DNA of 64,000 nucleotides, from NCBI RefSeq assembly GCF_003700275.1, contig NZ_RBRE01000033.1:87566-151565 (forward strand), written 5' to 3'. The first letter of the stretch is position 1. Every line of letters starts with the position of its first letter. This DNA is from Pseudomonas cichorii. Its GTDB lineage: Bacteria > Pseudomonadota > Gammaproteobacteria > Pseudomonadales > Pseudomonadaceae. The position numbers were made by a program, and so were the translations under genes. Under the pieces are notes generated by a model. It saw nothing but the letters and a program-made list of their open reading frames with translations. It was not told the origin of the DNA and made no database searches. Shown here one piece after another: positions 32,850-46,019 of this stretch.

Positions 32850-33434
32850 GGCGTGTTACCTGGTTCGTCCACTACGGGCCGGAATGGCCCCCGTTTTAAG
32901 AGACCGGGGATTCTAGAGAAAGCAAGCGTGCAGGTCAATTTCCAACCAGCTTTTCCTTTATTTACTTCCTTACAGGTCATTACACCGTTCTTGTCCGACC
33001 TGGAGGCGTATGGCGGGATTTCAGTTATAGAAATATAAAGAGGGACTATTTAAAGCTTCTTTGTAGTGATTATAAAGACTAGGAACGCCATTATCTGTGG
33101 ATAACCTACTCAAGCCCTTTTGAATCAATGTGTACAGACGATCATAAGGTTGTCGAGAAGCGGTGCTTTGCCTGTGCTGCAACCTCGGAAAAGCTGTGTA
33201 TGGAATGGCAGTTTATCCACAGGCGCGTTATCCACAGACTTTTGCTCCCACTTATGCAACGAGCTGAAGGCCGGTTATCCACAGGGCTTATTGACATACC
33301 GTTTGTCGAGTTTTTTACGAATAAAACCCGGTTTTCTGGCTATCAGTGAGCAACCTACATGTGGATAAGTCTGCGTCTGATCGTTACAATGGCGGATGTT
33401 TTTGCCTTACCGGCTTTCGACTTAGGGGATATCC
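32850..33434. other. oriC: Chromosomal replication origin (oriC) between rpmH and dnaA
   Basis: Five perfect DnaA boxes lie here: 33096-33104 (minus orientation), 33213-33221, 33228-33236 and 33275-33283 (plus), and 33360-33368 (minus). The two boxes at 33213 and 33228 are 15 bp apart start to start. A/T-rich stretches that could unwind are at about 33030-33080 (ATATAAAGAGG, ATTTAAAG, GATTATAAAG) and 33307-33325 (CGAGTTTTTTACGAATAAAA). The region also carries the divergent promoters of rpmH and dnaA, so DnaA bound at 33360 may repress its own gene. The location matches the known Pseudomonas origin. Confidence 0.92.
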
Positions 33435-34964
33435 GTGTCAGTGGAACTTTGGCAGCAGTGCGTGGAGCTTTTGCGCGATGAGCTGCCTGCCCAGCAATTC
33501 AACACCTGGATCCGTCCGCTACAGGTCGAAGCCGAAGGCGACGAGTTGCGTGTGTATGCGCCAAACCGTTTCGTTCTCGATTGGGTAAACGAAAAGTACC
33601 TGAGTCGTCTGCTTGAGCTTCTGGGCGAGCACGGTCAGGGCATGGCGCCTGCGCTTTCCTTATTAATAGGAAGCAAGCGCAGTTCTGCTCCGCGGGCGGC
33701 CCCCAATGCTCCGCTGGCTGCTGCAGCTTCACAGGCACTGTCGGCCAACTCGGTCAGCAGCGTTTCCACACCTGTTGCCGCTCCAGCGGTGGCTGCTGCG
33801 ACCCCCGCACCGGCTACAGTCGCTACCCCGACTCACGACGAACCTTCGCGTGACAGTTTTGATCCGATGGCGGGTGCCAGTTCGCAGCAGGCGCCGGCGC
33901 GTGCCGAGCAGCGCACTGTCCAGGTCGAAGGCGCGCTCAAGCACACCAGCTATCTGAACCGCACCTTTACCTTTGAAAACTTCGTCGAGGGTAAATCCAA
34001 CCAGCTGGCCCGTGCTGCGGCGTGGCAGGTGGCAGACAATCCCAAGCATGGTTACAACCCGCTGTTCCTTTATGGTGGTGTTGGCCTGGGTAAGACTCAC
34101 TTGATGCATGCTGTGGGTAACCACCTGCTCAAGAAGAATCCCAATGCGAAGGTGGTCTATCTGCATTCGGAGCGCTTTGTGGCCGACATGGTCAAGGCGC
34201 TGCAACTGAACGCAATCAACGAATTCAAGCGCTTCTATCGTTCGGTCGATGCCTTGCTGATCGACGATATTCAATTCTTCGCTCGTAAAGAGCGTTCGCA
34301 GGAAGAGTTTTTCCACACCTTCAACGCATTGCTTGAAGGTGGGCAGCAGGTCATTCTCACCAGTGACCGCTACCCCAAGGAAATCGAAGGCCTGGAAGAG
34401 CGACTGAAGTCGCGGTTCGGCTGGGGCCTGACGGTGGCCGTCGAACCTCCGGAGTTGGAAACCCGCGTCGCGATCCTGATGAAGAAGGCCGACCAGGCCA
34501 AGGTCGAATTACCGCATGATGCTGCGTTCTTCATTGCGCAGCGCATCCGCTCCAACGTCCGTGAACTTGAAGGCGCGCTCAAGCGTGTCATCGCTCACTC
34601 GCACTTCATGGGCCGCGATATCACGATCGAACTGATCCGTGAGTCGCTGAAAGATTTGCTGGCGCTGCAGGACAAGCTGGTGAGTGTGGATAACATTCAG
34701 CGCACTGTCGCCGAGTACTACAAGATCAAGATCTCCGATCTGCTGTCGAAGCGTCGTTCCCGATCCGTTGCCCGTCCACGTCAGGTGGCCATGGCTCTCT
34801 CCAAGGAACTGACCAACCACAGCCTGCCGGAAATCGGTGATGTATTCGGTGGTCGCGATCACACGACCGTTCTGCATGCGTGCCGCAAGATCAACGAACT
34901 CAAGGAATCCGACGCGGATATCCGCGAGGACTACAAGAACCTGCTGCGGACTCTGACTACATGA
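33435..34964 (+). CDS. dnaA: Chromosomal replication initiator protein DnaA
   Basis: The 509-residue AAA+ initiator starts at a GTG. Domain I covers residues 1-~80 ([20 protein letters not shown]). Domain II is a long Ala/Pro/Ser/Thr linker (about 85-165). Domain III is the AAA+ core with Walker A GGVGLGKT (214-221) and Walker [10 protein letters not shown] (274-282). Domain IV has the DnaA-box-binding helix-turn-helix with the signature [16 protein letters not shown] perfect DnaA box (34685-34693) lies inside the coding sequence. It leads the dnaA-dnaN-recF-gyrB series. Confidence 0.99.
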   Translation: MSVELWQQCVELLRDELPAQQFNTWIRPLQVEAEGDELRVYAPNRFVLDWVNEKYLSRLLELLGEHGQGMAPALSLLIGSKRSSAPRAAPNAPLAAAASQALSANSVSSVSTPVAAPAVAAATPAPATVATPTHDEPSRDSFDPMAGASSQQAPARAEQRTVQVEGALKHTSYLNRTFTFENFVEGKSNQLARAAAWQVADNPKHGYNPLFLYGGVGLGKTHLMHAVGNHLLKKNPNAKVVYLHSERFVADMVKALQLNAINEFKRFYRSVDALLIDDIQFFARKERSQEEFFHTFNALLEGGQQVILTSDRYPKEIEGLEERLKSRFGWGLTVAVEPPELETRVAILMKKADQAKVELPHDAAFFIAQRIRSNVRELEGALKRVIAHSHFMGRDITIELIRESLKDLLALQDKLVSVDNIQRTVAEYYKIKISDLLSKRRSRSVARPRQVAMALSKELTNHSLPEIGDVFGGRDHTTVLHACRKINELKESDADIREDYKNLLRTLTT

Positions 34965-35002
34965 TGACGCCAGTGCAGCTTATTAAGGCAAGGGACTAGA
35001 CC

Positions 35003-36106
35003 ATGCATTTCACCATTCAACGCGAAGCCCTGTTGAAACCCCTGCAATTGGTCGCCGGCGTGGTTGAACGCCGTCAGACCCTGCCGGTGCTATCCAATGT
35101 GCTCATGGTCGTCGAAGGCCAGCAACTGTCGCTGACAGGTACTGACCTGGAAGTCGAGCTGGTGGGTCGTGTCCAGCTTGAAGAGCCTGCCGAGCCCGGG
35201 GAAATTACTGTCCCGGCGCGCAAGCTGATGGATATCTGCAAAAGCCTGCCGAACGATGCGCTGATCGACATCAAGGTCGATGACTCCAAGCTGGTGGTCA
35301 AGGCTGGCCGTAGCCGCTTCACCTTATCCACGTTGCCAGCCAACGACTTCCCGACTGTCGAGGAAGGCCCGGGCTCGCTGACGTTTGATCTGGTGCAAAG
35401 CAAGCTGCGCCGCCTGATCGAGCGCACCAGCTTTGCCATGGCCCAGCAGGATGTCCGTTACTACCTCAACGGCATGTTGCTTGAAGTCAGCGCCGGTGTG
35501 CTGCGTGCGGTGGCTACCGACGGTCACCGTCTGGCCATGTGCTCGATGACGGCACAGATCGAACAAGCCGACCGCCATCAGGTGATCGTGCCGCGCAAGG
35601 GTATTCTGGAGATGGCGCGTCTGCTCACCGAGCAGGACGGCATTGTCAAAATCGTTTTGGGGCAGCACCACATTCGGGCGACCACTGGCGAATTCACCTT
35701 CACCTCCAAACTCGTGGACGGCAAGTTCCCGGACTACGAGCGCGTCCTGCCTAAAGGCGGTGACAAGCTGGTATTGGGTGATCGTCAGGCATTGCGCGAA
35801 GCCTTCAGCCGTACTGCAATTCTGTCCAACGAAAAGTACCGCGGCATTCGTCTGCAACTGGCCAGCGGTCAACTGAAGATTCAGGCGAACAACCCTGAAC
35901 AGGAAGAGGCAGAAGAAGAGATCAGCGTTGAGTACAGCGGTGACTCCCTGGAAATCGGTTTCAACGTAAGTTATCTGCTTGATGTACTGGGTGTGATGAC
36001 CACAGAACAGGTTCGCTTGATTCTGTCGGACTCCAACAGCAGTGCTCTGGTACAGGAATCGGATAATGATGATTCTGCCTACGTTGTCATGCCGATGCGT
36101 CTGTAA
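35003..36106 (+). CDS. dnaN: DNA polymerase III beta sliding clamp
   Basis: The 367-residue clamp consists of three similar domains and holds Pol III and other enzymes on DNA. It starts MHFTIQREALLKPLQLV and ends with the conserved VVMPMRL, the part that shapes the partner-binding cleft. It lies 38 bp after dnaA in the usual order. Confidence 0.98.
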   Translation: MHFTIQREALLKPLQLVAGVVERRQTLPVLSNVLMVVEGQQLSLTGTDLEVELVGRVQLEEPAEPGEITVPARKLMDICKSLPNDALIDIKVDDSKLVVKAGRSRFTLSTLPANDFPTVEEGPGSLTFDLVQSKLRRLIERTSFAMAQQDVRYYLNGMLLEVSAGVLRAVATDGHRLAMCSMTAQIEQADRHQVIVPRKGILEMARLLTEQDGIVKIVLGQHHIRATTGEFTFTSKLVDGKFPDYERVLPKGGDKLVLGDRQALREAFSRTAILSNEKYRGIRLQLASGQLKIQANNPEQEEAEEEISVEYSGDSLEIGFNVSYLLDVLGVMTTEQVRLILSDSNSSALVQESDNDDSAYVVMPMRL

Positions 36107-36128
36107 CCTCATGTTCAGCGCTATCTAG

Positions 36129-39654
<3,526 letters not shown>

Positions 39655-39710
39655 GGTTGCCCCATGGGCACATAAAGTGTCGCGAGTGTGCGGTTTATTA
39701 CCGCCGTCCA

Positions 39711-39750
39711 AAGAAAACCCCCGACCTTCGTGTTGGGGGTTTTCTTTTAT
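39711..39750 (+). terminator. Rho-independent terminator after gyrB
   Basis: AAAGAAAACCCCC pairs with GGGGGTTTTCTTT around a short loop, followed by more T/A. The A-rich left arm and T-rich right arm let it work in both directions, for gyrB and for the short minus-strand gene remnant beyond it. Confidence 0.93.
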
Positions 39751-39786
39751 TTTTATGCAGTGCGGACTCGGATAATCAAGACGAAC

Positions 39787-39978
39787 CTACGGGATAACAA
39801 ACTGCCCCAATGCGGCCATCATCGCAATCAACGAAACGGCAATTCCGATCCCCATTGTCCAATCGGATTCCGGTCTTTCGGAAAACCAGGAGCCCTTGGA
39901 AGGGTACTTTCCTCGCGTGAGCAGCTTTACCACAGGCCAACCGATGGGGTAGAAAATGGGTAAGCGCCCGGTGAACAC
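39787..39978 (-). pseudogene. C-terminal remnant of a small membrane protein, cut by an IS66 end
   Basis: On the minus strand a 63-codon frame ends in a plausible membrane helix (GIGIAVSLIAMMAALGQFVIP) after a polar segment (YPIGWPVVKLLTRGKYPSKG, SWFSERPESDW). Its only possible start, a GTG, lies inside the terminal repeat of the adjacent IS66-type element (from 39960). The true 5' end has probably been displaced by the insertion. I do not recognise the family. Composition and the GWPxVK/YP pattern look like real protein rather than a random frame. Confidence 0.5.
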
Positions 39979-40059
39979 ACCTACCGAACTCCAGCATTAA
40001 GGGCGATGTTGTCCGTCTATTTTTAAGTGGACGCGATCACCCTTATCGCCAGGATTTCC

Positions 40060-40377
40060 ATGCGCCAACGAAGCTCTTACCCGAAGCCCTTCAAAGCCCA
40101 GGTCGTGCAGGAATGCCTGCAACCTGTAGCCTCAGTTTCCAGCGTCGCCATCAGCCATGGCATCAACGCTAACGTTATTCGCAAGTGGCTGCCGATGTAC
40201 CGCGACAAGGCGGTTGCGCCACTTCCAGCATTTGTACCACTGCAACCCATGCCCAAGCGGCACGCTGATGAGGCGGTGGTTATCGCACTGCCGCTGGGCG
40301 GCCAAACCATTACGGTCAAATGGCCCATCTCCGACCCGGAGGGCTGTGCCCGCTTTATCCGCAGCCTCTCCCAATGA
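40060..40377 (+). CDS. tnpA: IS66 family accessory protein TnpA
   Basis: The 105-residue protein starts MRQRSSYPKPFKAQVVQECL and contains the IS66 OrfA helix-turn-helix (VASVSSVAISHGINANVIRKW). It ends with the family segment DPEGCARFIRSLSQ. The start at 40060 is preferred to the frame opening at 40027. Its stop overlaps the tnpB start by 4 bp. It is the only intact gene in the element. Confidence 0.85.
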   Translation: MRQRSSYPKPFKAQVVQECLQPVASVSSVAISHGINANVIRKWLPMYRDKAVAPLPAFVPLQPMPKRHADEAVVIALPLGGQTITVKWPISDPEGCARFIRSLSQ

Positions 40378-40709
40378 TCCGTATCGACGCCATCTGGCTC
40401 GCCACCGAGCCCATGGACATGCGCGCCGGTACCGAACCGGCCCTTGCCCGTGTGATCGCGGTGTTCGGTGCGGCGAAGCCGCACTGCGCTTATCTGCTCG
40501 CCAACCGCCGCGCTAATCGGATGAAAGTACTGGTGCACGACGGCGTGGGTATCTGACTGGCCGCGCGCCGCCTAAACCAGGGCAAATTCCATTGGCCTGG
40601 CACGCATCGAGGCCTCGAAGTTGAACTCGACGCCGAACAACTTCAAGCGCTGGTGTTGGGCCTGCCTTGGCTGCGGGTTGGCGCTAGCGGCGTAATTACG
40701 TTGCTCTGA
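40374..40709 (+). pseudogene. tnpB: IS66 TnpB with an in-frame stop
   Basis: The frame begins MIRIDAIWLATEPMDMRAGT, the IS66 OrfB (PF05717-type) start, and runs to VHDGVGI. A TGA at 40554-40556 stands where family members have a tryptophan (GIWLAARRLNQG). The frame then continues unbroken (LAARRLNQGKFHWPG ...) to the natural stop at 40707-40709. This is a single nonsense change (TGG to TGA), so the protein is probably cut to 60 residues. Confidence 0.88.
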
Positions 40710-40759
40710 ATCGGGTCCTCTAGCTGTGTCAGGTGAGCTGCTTTGGTAAAATCCACGGC

Positions 40760-41672
40760 ATGACTTCCTCGCCCAATCTCGACCAAATGACGCCCGATCA
40801 ACTGCGCGCGCTCGCTGCGCAGTTGCTGTCGAAGGTCGACACCATGGGCCAAGAGAGCCGCCGCGACAAGACTGTCATCGAGCAGCTCTCTCACGAGATC
40901 GCCATCCTCAAACGCCACAAGTTTGCCAAGCGCAGCGAGCAGATCAGCCCGGCGCCAGGCGAGAAGAAAACTCACCGCGCTTACGTCTGGGCCTACAGCA
41001 CCACGCCGTTTTCGGCGCTCAAAAGTGTGGTTTATGAATTCACTCCCAGCCGTGCAGGCGAGCATGCGCGCAACTTCCTGGGCATCTGGAACGGCAAGCT
41101 GGTGTGCGATGACTTCGCAGGCTACAAAGCTGGCTTCGAGCAGGGCATCACCGAAATCGGCTGCATGGCCCATGCCCGGCGCAAGTTTTTCGACCTGCAT
41201 GTGGCGAACAAAAGCCAGTTGGCCGAACAGGCGCTGCACTCCATCGGCGGGTTGTACGAAGTCGAACGGCAGGCCAAGGACATGCGCGATGAAGATCGCT
41301 GGCGATTACGCCAAGAAATAGCGGTGCCCATCGCTGGTGGATGATCGCTCAACGCGCGCTTGTGCCCGAGGGATCGGCCACGGCGAAGGCACTGGATTAC
41401 GACTTGAAACGCTGGGTAGCGCTGACGCGCTACCTGGATGATGGAGCTGTGCCCATCGATAACAATGCCGTGGAGAACCAGATCAGGCCGTGGGCGCTCG
41501 GTAGGTCGAACTGGCTCTTCGCAGGCTCGCTGCGCAGCGGTAAACGGGCTGCGGCGATCATGAGTCTGCACGCATGAATGGGCATGATCCGTATGCGTAC
41601 CTGAAGGACGTTCTTACTCGCCTGCCAATGCAGCGGGCGAGTGAGATCGCCCGACTGCTGCCGCATCAGTGG
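40760..41672 (+). pseudogene. tnpC: IS66 transposase TnpC, internally deleted and frameshifted
   Basis: The N-terminus (MTSSPNLDQMTPDQLRALAA) and the leucine-zipper-like part run to KFAKRSEQ. The sequence then jumps to SPAPGEKKTHRAYVWAY, so the zinc-binding Cys region and the first catalytic Asp of the full protein are missing, a loss of roughly 200 or more residues. A frame change near 41335 separates RQEIAVPIAGG from WMIAQRALVPEG. Another near 41573 separates KRAAAIMSL from ARMNGHDPYAYLKD. Remaining motifs include CMAHARRKFFDLH and VPIDNNAVENQIRPWALGRS. It cannot be an active transposase. Confidence 0.9.
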
Positions 41673-41727
41673 GGCACTGTTAATTTATCGGAGACGGCAA
41701 ACTCGTTTCAGAGTGGCTGAAAGAGAA

Positions 41728-42276
41728 ATGACAAAAGAGACTGCACGTTACATCTTGATCACAGGCGCGGCAGGTACCGGCACTTCGACCTTAGCGGATG
41801 CTTTAGCAAAGGAACTGAGCACAACTCACCTGGAAGCAGATGAATTTTTGTGGCTGCCGAGTAACCCGCCATATCAGCATCTGGCAGACAAAACGCAGCG
41901 AGGAGAGCGCTTGCTACAAGAAATGCACTCTCATGGTCGTGCCGTGGTTGCCGGATCAGTAATGGGCTGGGGTCAACCGCTTGAGAATGAATTTGATCTT
42001 GTGGTGTTCCTTTATCTTCCTGTTGAACTCAGGCTGGAAAGATTAGAACGTCGAGAGGTAAAGCGCTTCGGTCAAGCAAGGCCGGAGTTTCTGGCTTGGG
42101 CAGCTCAGTATGATGAAGGAAGCGTCCCTGGACGGAGCTTGGCCAGGCATCAGGAGTGGCTGTCTGTGCGTACTTGTGCCGTCTTAAGGCTTGAGGGGGA
42201 CATGTCCGTTAAAGATCGGGTACGGCAAATACTGGATGCAGTCGACGGGCTGAACCACTCACCGTCGGCCATGTGA
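41728..42276 (+). CDS. P-loop kinase-like protein (adenylate-kinase-like), unassigned
   Basis: The 182-residue protein starts at ATG 41728; the open frame from 41641 runs back into IS remains. The P-loop is GAAGTGTST (about residues 12-20), where the Walker A lysine of GxxGxGKS/T is a threonine. Later segments (LEADEFLWLPSNPPY; FDLVVFLYLP; LRLERLERREVKRFG) resemble the lid and core of small nucleotide or shikimate kinases. It stands alone beside the decayed IS and seems less G/C-rich than its neighbours, suggesting transfer. Its substrate is unknown. Related proteins with GTS in this loop occur in other bacteria, so the change may be a family trait. Confidence 0.7.
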   Translation: MTKETARYILITGAAGTGTSTLADALAKELSTTHLEADEFLWLPSNPPYQHLADKTQRGERLLQEMHSHGRAVVAGSVMGWGQPLENEFDLVVFLYLPVELRLERLERREVKRFGQARPEFLAWAAQYDEGSVPGRSLARHQEWLSVRTCAVLRLEGDMSVKDRVRQILDAVDGLNHSPSAM

Positions 42277-42578
42277 ACGTGTGTTGACTATACGCTTAGG
42301 AAACTGGCACGAAAAACGAGCTCAATCAGTATTTCCATTATGCTCGGTTGTCCATGTGTCGTTTTTAAAGCTTGGTTGCTGGCGGGAAGTTCAAACGAGG
42401 ACGTGGCGTCGGCAAGCATCTTTACGAATGCTATACCAACGTCACTCAAAAACGCTTTCAGAAAAACTTATGCACGTTTTTAGCTCACTAATGAGCTTGA
42501 GAAATAAGTAGCAAAATTAACAACTTAGCGCTTATTTTCAGCTATTTCTCAAAAATGGTGCACAGGTTATCCACAAAA
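42277..42578. other. Intergenic region without a recognised gene
   Basis: About 300 bases between the kinase-like gene and the convergent plsC-type gene. A 76-codon frame at 42281-42511 has no family features or ribosome-binding site and is not accepted. A perfect DnaA box lies at 42567-42575, just past the plsC stop. I see no clear terminator. Confidence 0.5.
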
Positions 42579-43349
42579 TCAGACTTCGGCTTTTTCGTTG
42601 CTCGAGAGCGGTGCAAGGTCTACGCCCAGGGATTTCTGGGTAGCTTCATTCCAGGCCTGTACGCGGTCGTTGAGGGCGGCAATCGCGCGAGGGCCTGTGC
42701 CTTCGGCGAACATCGGTTCACCAATCACTACCTGGATGGTGCCGGGCTTTTTCGCCCAGCCTTCTTTCGGCCAGTACTTGCCGGCGTTGTGGGCGACAGG
42801 CAGGACGGGTAGTTCGGCGTTGACGGCCAATGCGGTGCCGCCACGGGAGAACTTGCCTACCTGGCCGTAAGGCACGCGCGTACCTTCCGGGAAGATCAAC
42901 ACCCAGATGCGGTCCTTGAGCAGTTCGTCGCCCTTCTTGGCGATCTGCTTGAGAGCGGCCTTCGGATTGTCGCGGTCAATCGCGATCGGGCGCAGCATGG
43001 CCATGGCCCAGCCGAAGAACGGCACATACAGCAGCTCACGCTTCAGTACCTGGCTCAATGGCTCGAAGTAGGCTGAGAGAAAGAAGGTTTCCCAGGTGCT
43101 CTGGTGGTTGGAAATAATCACGCAGGGAGTCTGTGGAACATTTTGCGCGCCGGTGACTTCCACGTGGATATTCAGGAACACACGGGTCAGCCAGATTGCG
43201 CAGCGGCACCAGTAGACATTGATGAACCGGTAGCGAGCTTTGAATGGCAGAAAAGGCGCGATGAAGAAACTCAGTGTGCACCACAGCAGCGAGCTGGTGC
43301 CTAGCAACAGGTAAAAGAAAAAGGTCCTGATTGCCTGGATGATCGACAT
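42579..43349 (-). CDS. plsC: 1-acyl-sn-glycerol-3-phosphate acyltransferase (PlsC family)
   Basis: The 256-residue membrane enzyme adds the second acyl chain to lysophosphatidic acid. It has an N-terminal hydrophobic segment, the catalytic motif NHQSTWE (HX4E in place of the common HX4D), RELLYVPFFGW, and the substrate motif FPEGTR. It lies last in the glyQ-glyS-gmhB-plsC cluster. P. aeruginosa has a homologue in the same position (often called LptA), so the exact paralogue name is uncertain. Confidence 0.88.
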   Translation of the reverse strand: MSIIQAIRTFFFYLLLGTSSLLWCTLSFFIAPFLPFKARYRFINVYWCRCAIWLTRVFLNIHVEVTGAQNVPQTPCVIISNHQSTWETFFLSAYFEPLSQVLKRELLYVPFFGWAMAMLRPIAIDRDNPKAALKQIAKKGDELLKDRIWVLIFPEGTRVPYGQVGKFSRGGTALAVNAELPVLPVAHNAGKYWPKEGWAKKPGTIQVVIGEPMFAEGTGPRAIAALNDRVQAWNEATQKSLGVDLAPLSSNEKAEV

Positions 43350-43409
43350 AGTTGCTTTTACCGTACGGGCAGGTGCCCGCTCATTAAGCGTACCGTTGAA
43401 CCTGAGGGA

Positions 43410-43955
43410 CTACAGCGAAACGCTATTGTGGATAAGTTCTGCGGCAACTGCCGCCAGATCGTCAAAAATCAAAGTGCCGGCCGGCACTGTACCTTCCATA
43501 GTTCTGCGGCCTTTACCGGTCATTACCAGAACAGGCTGAGAGTCGACGGCCAAAGCGGCCTGCAGGTCACCCTTGCTGTCGCCCACGAACCATAAACCCT
43601 TGAGGTCTGCCGAGTAATGATGGGCGATGGTCTGCAACATGCCAGGTTTTGGCTTGCGGCAGTCACAGCCTTCATCCGGTCCATGCGGGCAATAAACGAT
43701 CAAGCCAACCTCGCCACCCTGCCCTGCCACCAGTTCGCGTAACCGCGCATGCATGGCATCCAGAGTAGCCAGGTCGTAATAACCTCGGGCAATGCCTGAC
43801 TGGTTGGTAGCAATCGCCACCGTCCAGCCGGCCTTGCTCAATGCTGCGATGGCCTCGATCGAGCCTGGAATGGGAATCCACTCCTCCACCGACTTTATGT
43901 AAGCGTCGGAGTCATGGTTAACGACTCCGTCCCGATCGAGAATCAGCAGTTTCAC
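43410..43955 (-). CDS. gmhB: D-glycero-beta-D-manno-heptose-1,7-bisphosphate 7-phosphatase
   Basis: The 181-residue HAD phosphatase acts in making ADP-heptose for the LPS core. The catalytic aspartates lie in LILDRDGVVNHDS (D7 and D9). A zinc-binding cysteine set is seen in YCPHGPDEGCDCRKPKPG, and the late HAD motif is FVGDSKGDLQAA. It begins 9 bp after glyS. A perfect DnaA box (43427-43435) overlaps its last codons. Confidence 0.95.
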   Translation of the reverse strand: MKLLILDRDGVVNHDSDAYIKSVEEWIPIPGSIEAIAALSKAGWTVAIATNQSGIARGYYDLATLDAMHARLRELVAGQGGEVGLIVYCPHGPDEGCDCRKPKPGMLQTIAHHYSADLKGLWFVGDSKGDLQAALAVDSQPVLVMTGKGRRTMEGTVPAGTLIFDDLAAVAAELIHNSVSL

Positions 43956-43964
43956 GTTCTATCC

Positions 43965-46019
43965 TCAGCCCAGCAACGAGATGTCGGCAACGCCGAGGAA
44001 CAGACCACGCAGACGTGCCAGCAGTGCATAACGGTTGGCACGCACGTTGGCATCATCGGCATTGACCATCACTGCCTCGAAGAATGCATCCACAGGCTCG
44101 CGCAGGGTTGCCAGGCGTGCCAGCGATTCGCTGTACTGACGCTCGGCTGCCATCGGCTGTACCGCATGGTCGGCCTGTTGAATGGCCGAGTACAGGGAGA
44201 ACTCGTTGGCGTTGTCGAAGTACTTGGGCTCGACGGTCTGGGCGATGCTGCCCTCGGCCTTGCTCAAGAGGTTCGATACGCGCTTGTTCACCGCAGCCAG
44301 CGCAGCGGCCTGTGGCAACTTGCGGAATGCCTGGACAGCCTGGACCCGCTGATCGAAGTCCAGAGCAGAACCTGGCTGCAACGCACGCACCGACAGATAA
44401 ACCGCAACTTCGACGCCTTCGTCTTCATAACGCGCACGCAGGCGGTCGAAGATGAACTCCAGCACTTGCTCGGACAGGCCGGCAGCCTTGACCTTGGCTC
44501 CGAACTGGCTGACCGCGAACTTCACGGTTTCGATCAGATCCAGATCCAGCTTCTTGTCGATCAGGATGCGCAGGATACCCAGTGCAGCACGACGCAAGGC
44601 GTACGGGTCCTTGCTGCCGGTTGGCAGCATGCCGATGCCGAAGATACCTACCAGCGTATCGAGCTTGTCGGCGATGGCCACGGCAGCACCGGTCAGCGTG
44701 GTTGGCAATTCTGCGCCAGCACCGCGGGGCATGTACTGCTCGTTGAGTGCCAGTGCGACGTCTTCCGCCTCACCGTCAGCCTTGGCGTAGTAGTAACCGG
44801 CAATACCCTGCATTTCCGGGAACTCACCGACCATTTCCGACGCCAGGTCGCACTTGCACAGCAGGCCGGCACGCGCCGCACGCTGGGCGTCGCCGCCGAT
44901 GCGCGGGGCAATGAAAGCAGCCAGTTTGGAAACGCGCTCGGCCTTGTCGAACACGCTGCCCAGTTGTGCCTGGAACACGACATTCTTCAAACGATCGTTG
45001 AAGGTTTCCAGCTTCTGCTTCTTGTCCTGCTTGAAGAAGAACTCGGCATCGGTCAGACGTGGGCGAACCACTTTCTCGTTACCGGCGATGATCTGGGTCG
45101 GATCCTTGCTCTCGATGTTGGCAACCGTGATGAAGCGCGGCAGCAACTTGCCTTCGCTGTCCAGCAGGCAGAAGTACTTCTGGTTGTCCTGCATGGTGGT
45201 GATCAGGGCTTCCTGAGGCACTTCAAGGAAGCGCTCTTCAAACGAGCAGACCAGCGGCACCGGCCATTCGACCAGGCCCGCCACTTCGTCCAGCAGGTTT
45301 GGCGGCACGATAGCGGTGCCTTCCTGTTGGGCGGCCAGCTCGTCGACACGCTTGCTGATGATCTGCCGGCGTTCGTTGAAGTCGGCCAGTACATGGGCCG
45401 CTCGCAGGTCGCTCAGGTAGCTGGCGGGTGAGGAAATACGCACGTCTTCAGGATGGTGGAAGCGATGGCCACGCGAATGGCGGCCTGCGCTCTGGGCCAG
45501 GATCGTGCAGTCGATCACCTGATCGCCCAGCAGCATGACCAGCCATTGGGTCGGACGCACGAACTCTTCCTTGCGCGCACCCCAACGCATGCGTTTGGCG
45601 ATTGGCAGGTCGTTCAGCGAGTCTTCGACGATGGTCGGCAACAGCGTGGCGGTCGGTTTGCCGACGATGCTCTGGCTGTAGCGCAGTTTCGGGCCGCTCT
45701 GATCGATTTCGCTCAGGTCGACGCCGCATTTCTTGGCGAAGCCCAGGGCTGCCTGAGTCGGATTGCCTTCAGCGTCGAAAGCAGCCTGGCGCGGCGGGCC
45801 GTCCAGATTGACGCTGCGATCCGGTTGTTGCGTGGCAAGACCGGTGATCAGTACTGCCAGACGACGAGGTGCGGCGTAAACCTGCTTGGCGCTGTAGGTC
45901 AGGCCAGCAGTCTGCAGGCCTTTCTCGATACCGGCCAGAAATGCATCGCCCAGAGAGCTGAGGGTCTTGGGCGGCAGTTCTTCGGTGCCCAGTTCGACCA
46001 GAAAATCTTGAGCACTCAT
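43965..46019 (-). CDS. glyS: Glycyl-tRNA synthetase beta subunit
   Basis: The 684-residue beta chain of the alpha2beta2 enzyme. The family start ([19 protein letters not shown]), an HD-like domain region and the anticodon-binding C-terminus (about 590-684) are present. Its start overlaps the glyQ stop by 4 bp, so the two chains are made in step. A long ORF on the opposite strand (43914-45431) is a coding shadow. Confidence 0.98.
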   Translation of the reverse strand: MSAQDFLVELGTEELPPKTLSSLGDAFLAGIEKGLQTAGLTYSAKQVYAAPRRLAVLITGLATQQPDRSVNLDGPPRQAAFDAEGNPTQAALGFAKKCGVDLSEIDQSGPKLRYSQSIVGKPTATLLPTIVEDSLNDLPIAKRMRWGARKEEFVRPTQWLVMLLGDQVIDCTILAQSAGRHSRGHRFHHPEDVRISSPASYLSDLRAAHVLADFNERRQIISKRVDELAAQQEGTAIVPPNLLDEVAGLVEWPVPLVCSFEERFLEVPQEALITTMQDNQKYFCLLDSEGKLLPRFITVANIESKDPTQIIAGNEKVVRPRLTDAEFFFKQDKKQKLETFNDRLKNVVFQAQLGSVFDKAERVSKLAAFIAPRIGGDAQRAARAGLLCKCDLASEMVGEFPEMQGIAGYYYAKADGEAEDVALALNEQYMPRGAGAELPTTLTGAAVAIADKLDTLVGIFGIGMLPTGSKDPYALRRAALGILRILIDKKLDLDLIETVKFAVSQFGAKVKAAGLSEQVLEFIFDRLRARYEDEGVEVAVYLSVRALQPGSALDFDQRVQAVQAFRKLPQAAALAAVNKRVSNLLSKAEGSIAQTVEPKYFDNANEFSLYSAIQQADHAVQPMAAERQYSESLARLATLREPVDAFFEAVMVNADDANVRANRYALLARLRGLFLGVADISLLG

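Larger units (their letters stand above)
39960..41675 (+). mobile_element. Decayed IS66-family insertion sequence
   Basis: The left end, GTAAGCGCCCGGTGAACAC at 39960, fits an IS66 terminal repeat. The three-gene order tnpA-tnpB-tnpC follows. tnpA looks whole, tnpB has an internal stop, and tnpC has lost its middle and carries two frameshifts. No matching inverted right end (GTTCACCGGGCGCTTAC) is found after tnpC, so the element is cut at its right side near 41675. It cannot move by itself. Confidence 0.88.

Noticed and set aside
35325..35335. TTATCCACG in dnaN as a DnaA box
   Set aside because: One mismatch at the last base; only exact 9-mers were counted for the enrichment estimate.
42281..42511. 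76-codon plus-strand ORF after the kinase-like gene
   Set aside because: No ribosome-binding site, no membrane or domain pattern, and no supporting neighbour.
43914..45431. 505-codon plus-strand ORF
   Set aside because: It is a shadow of glyS on the opposite strand.
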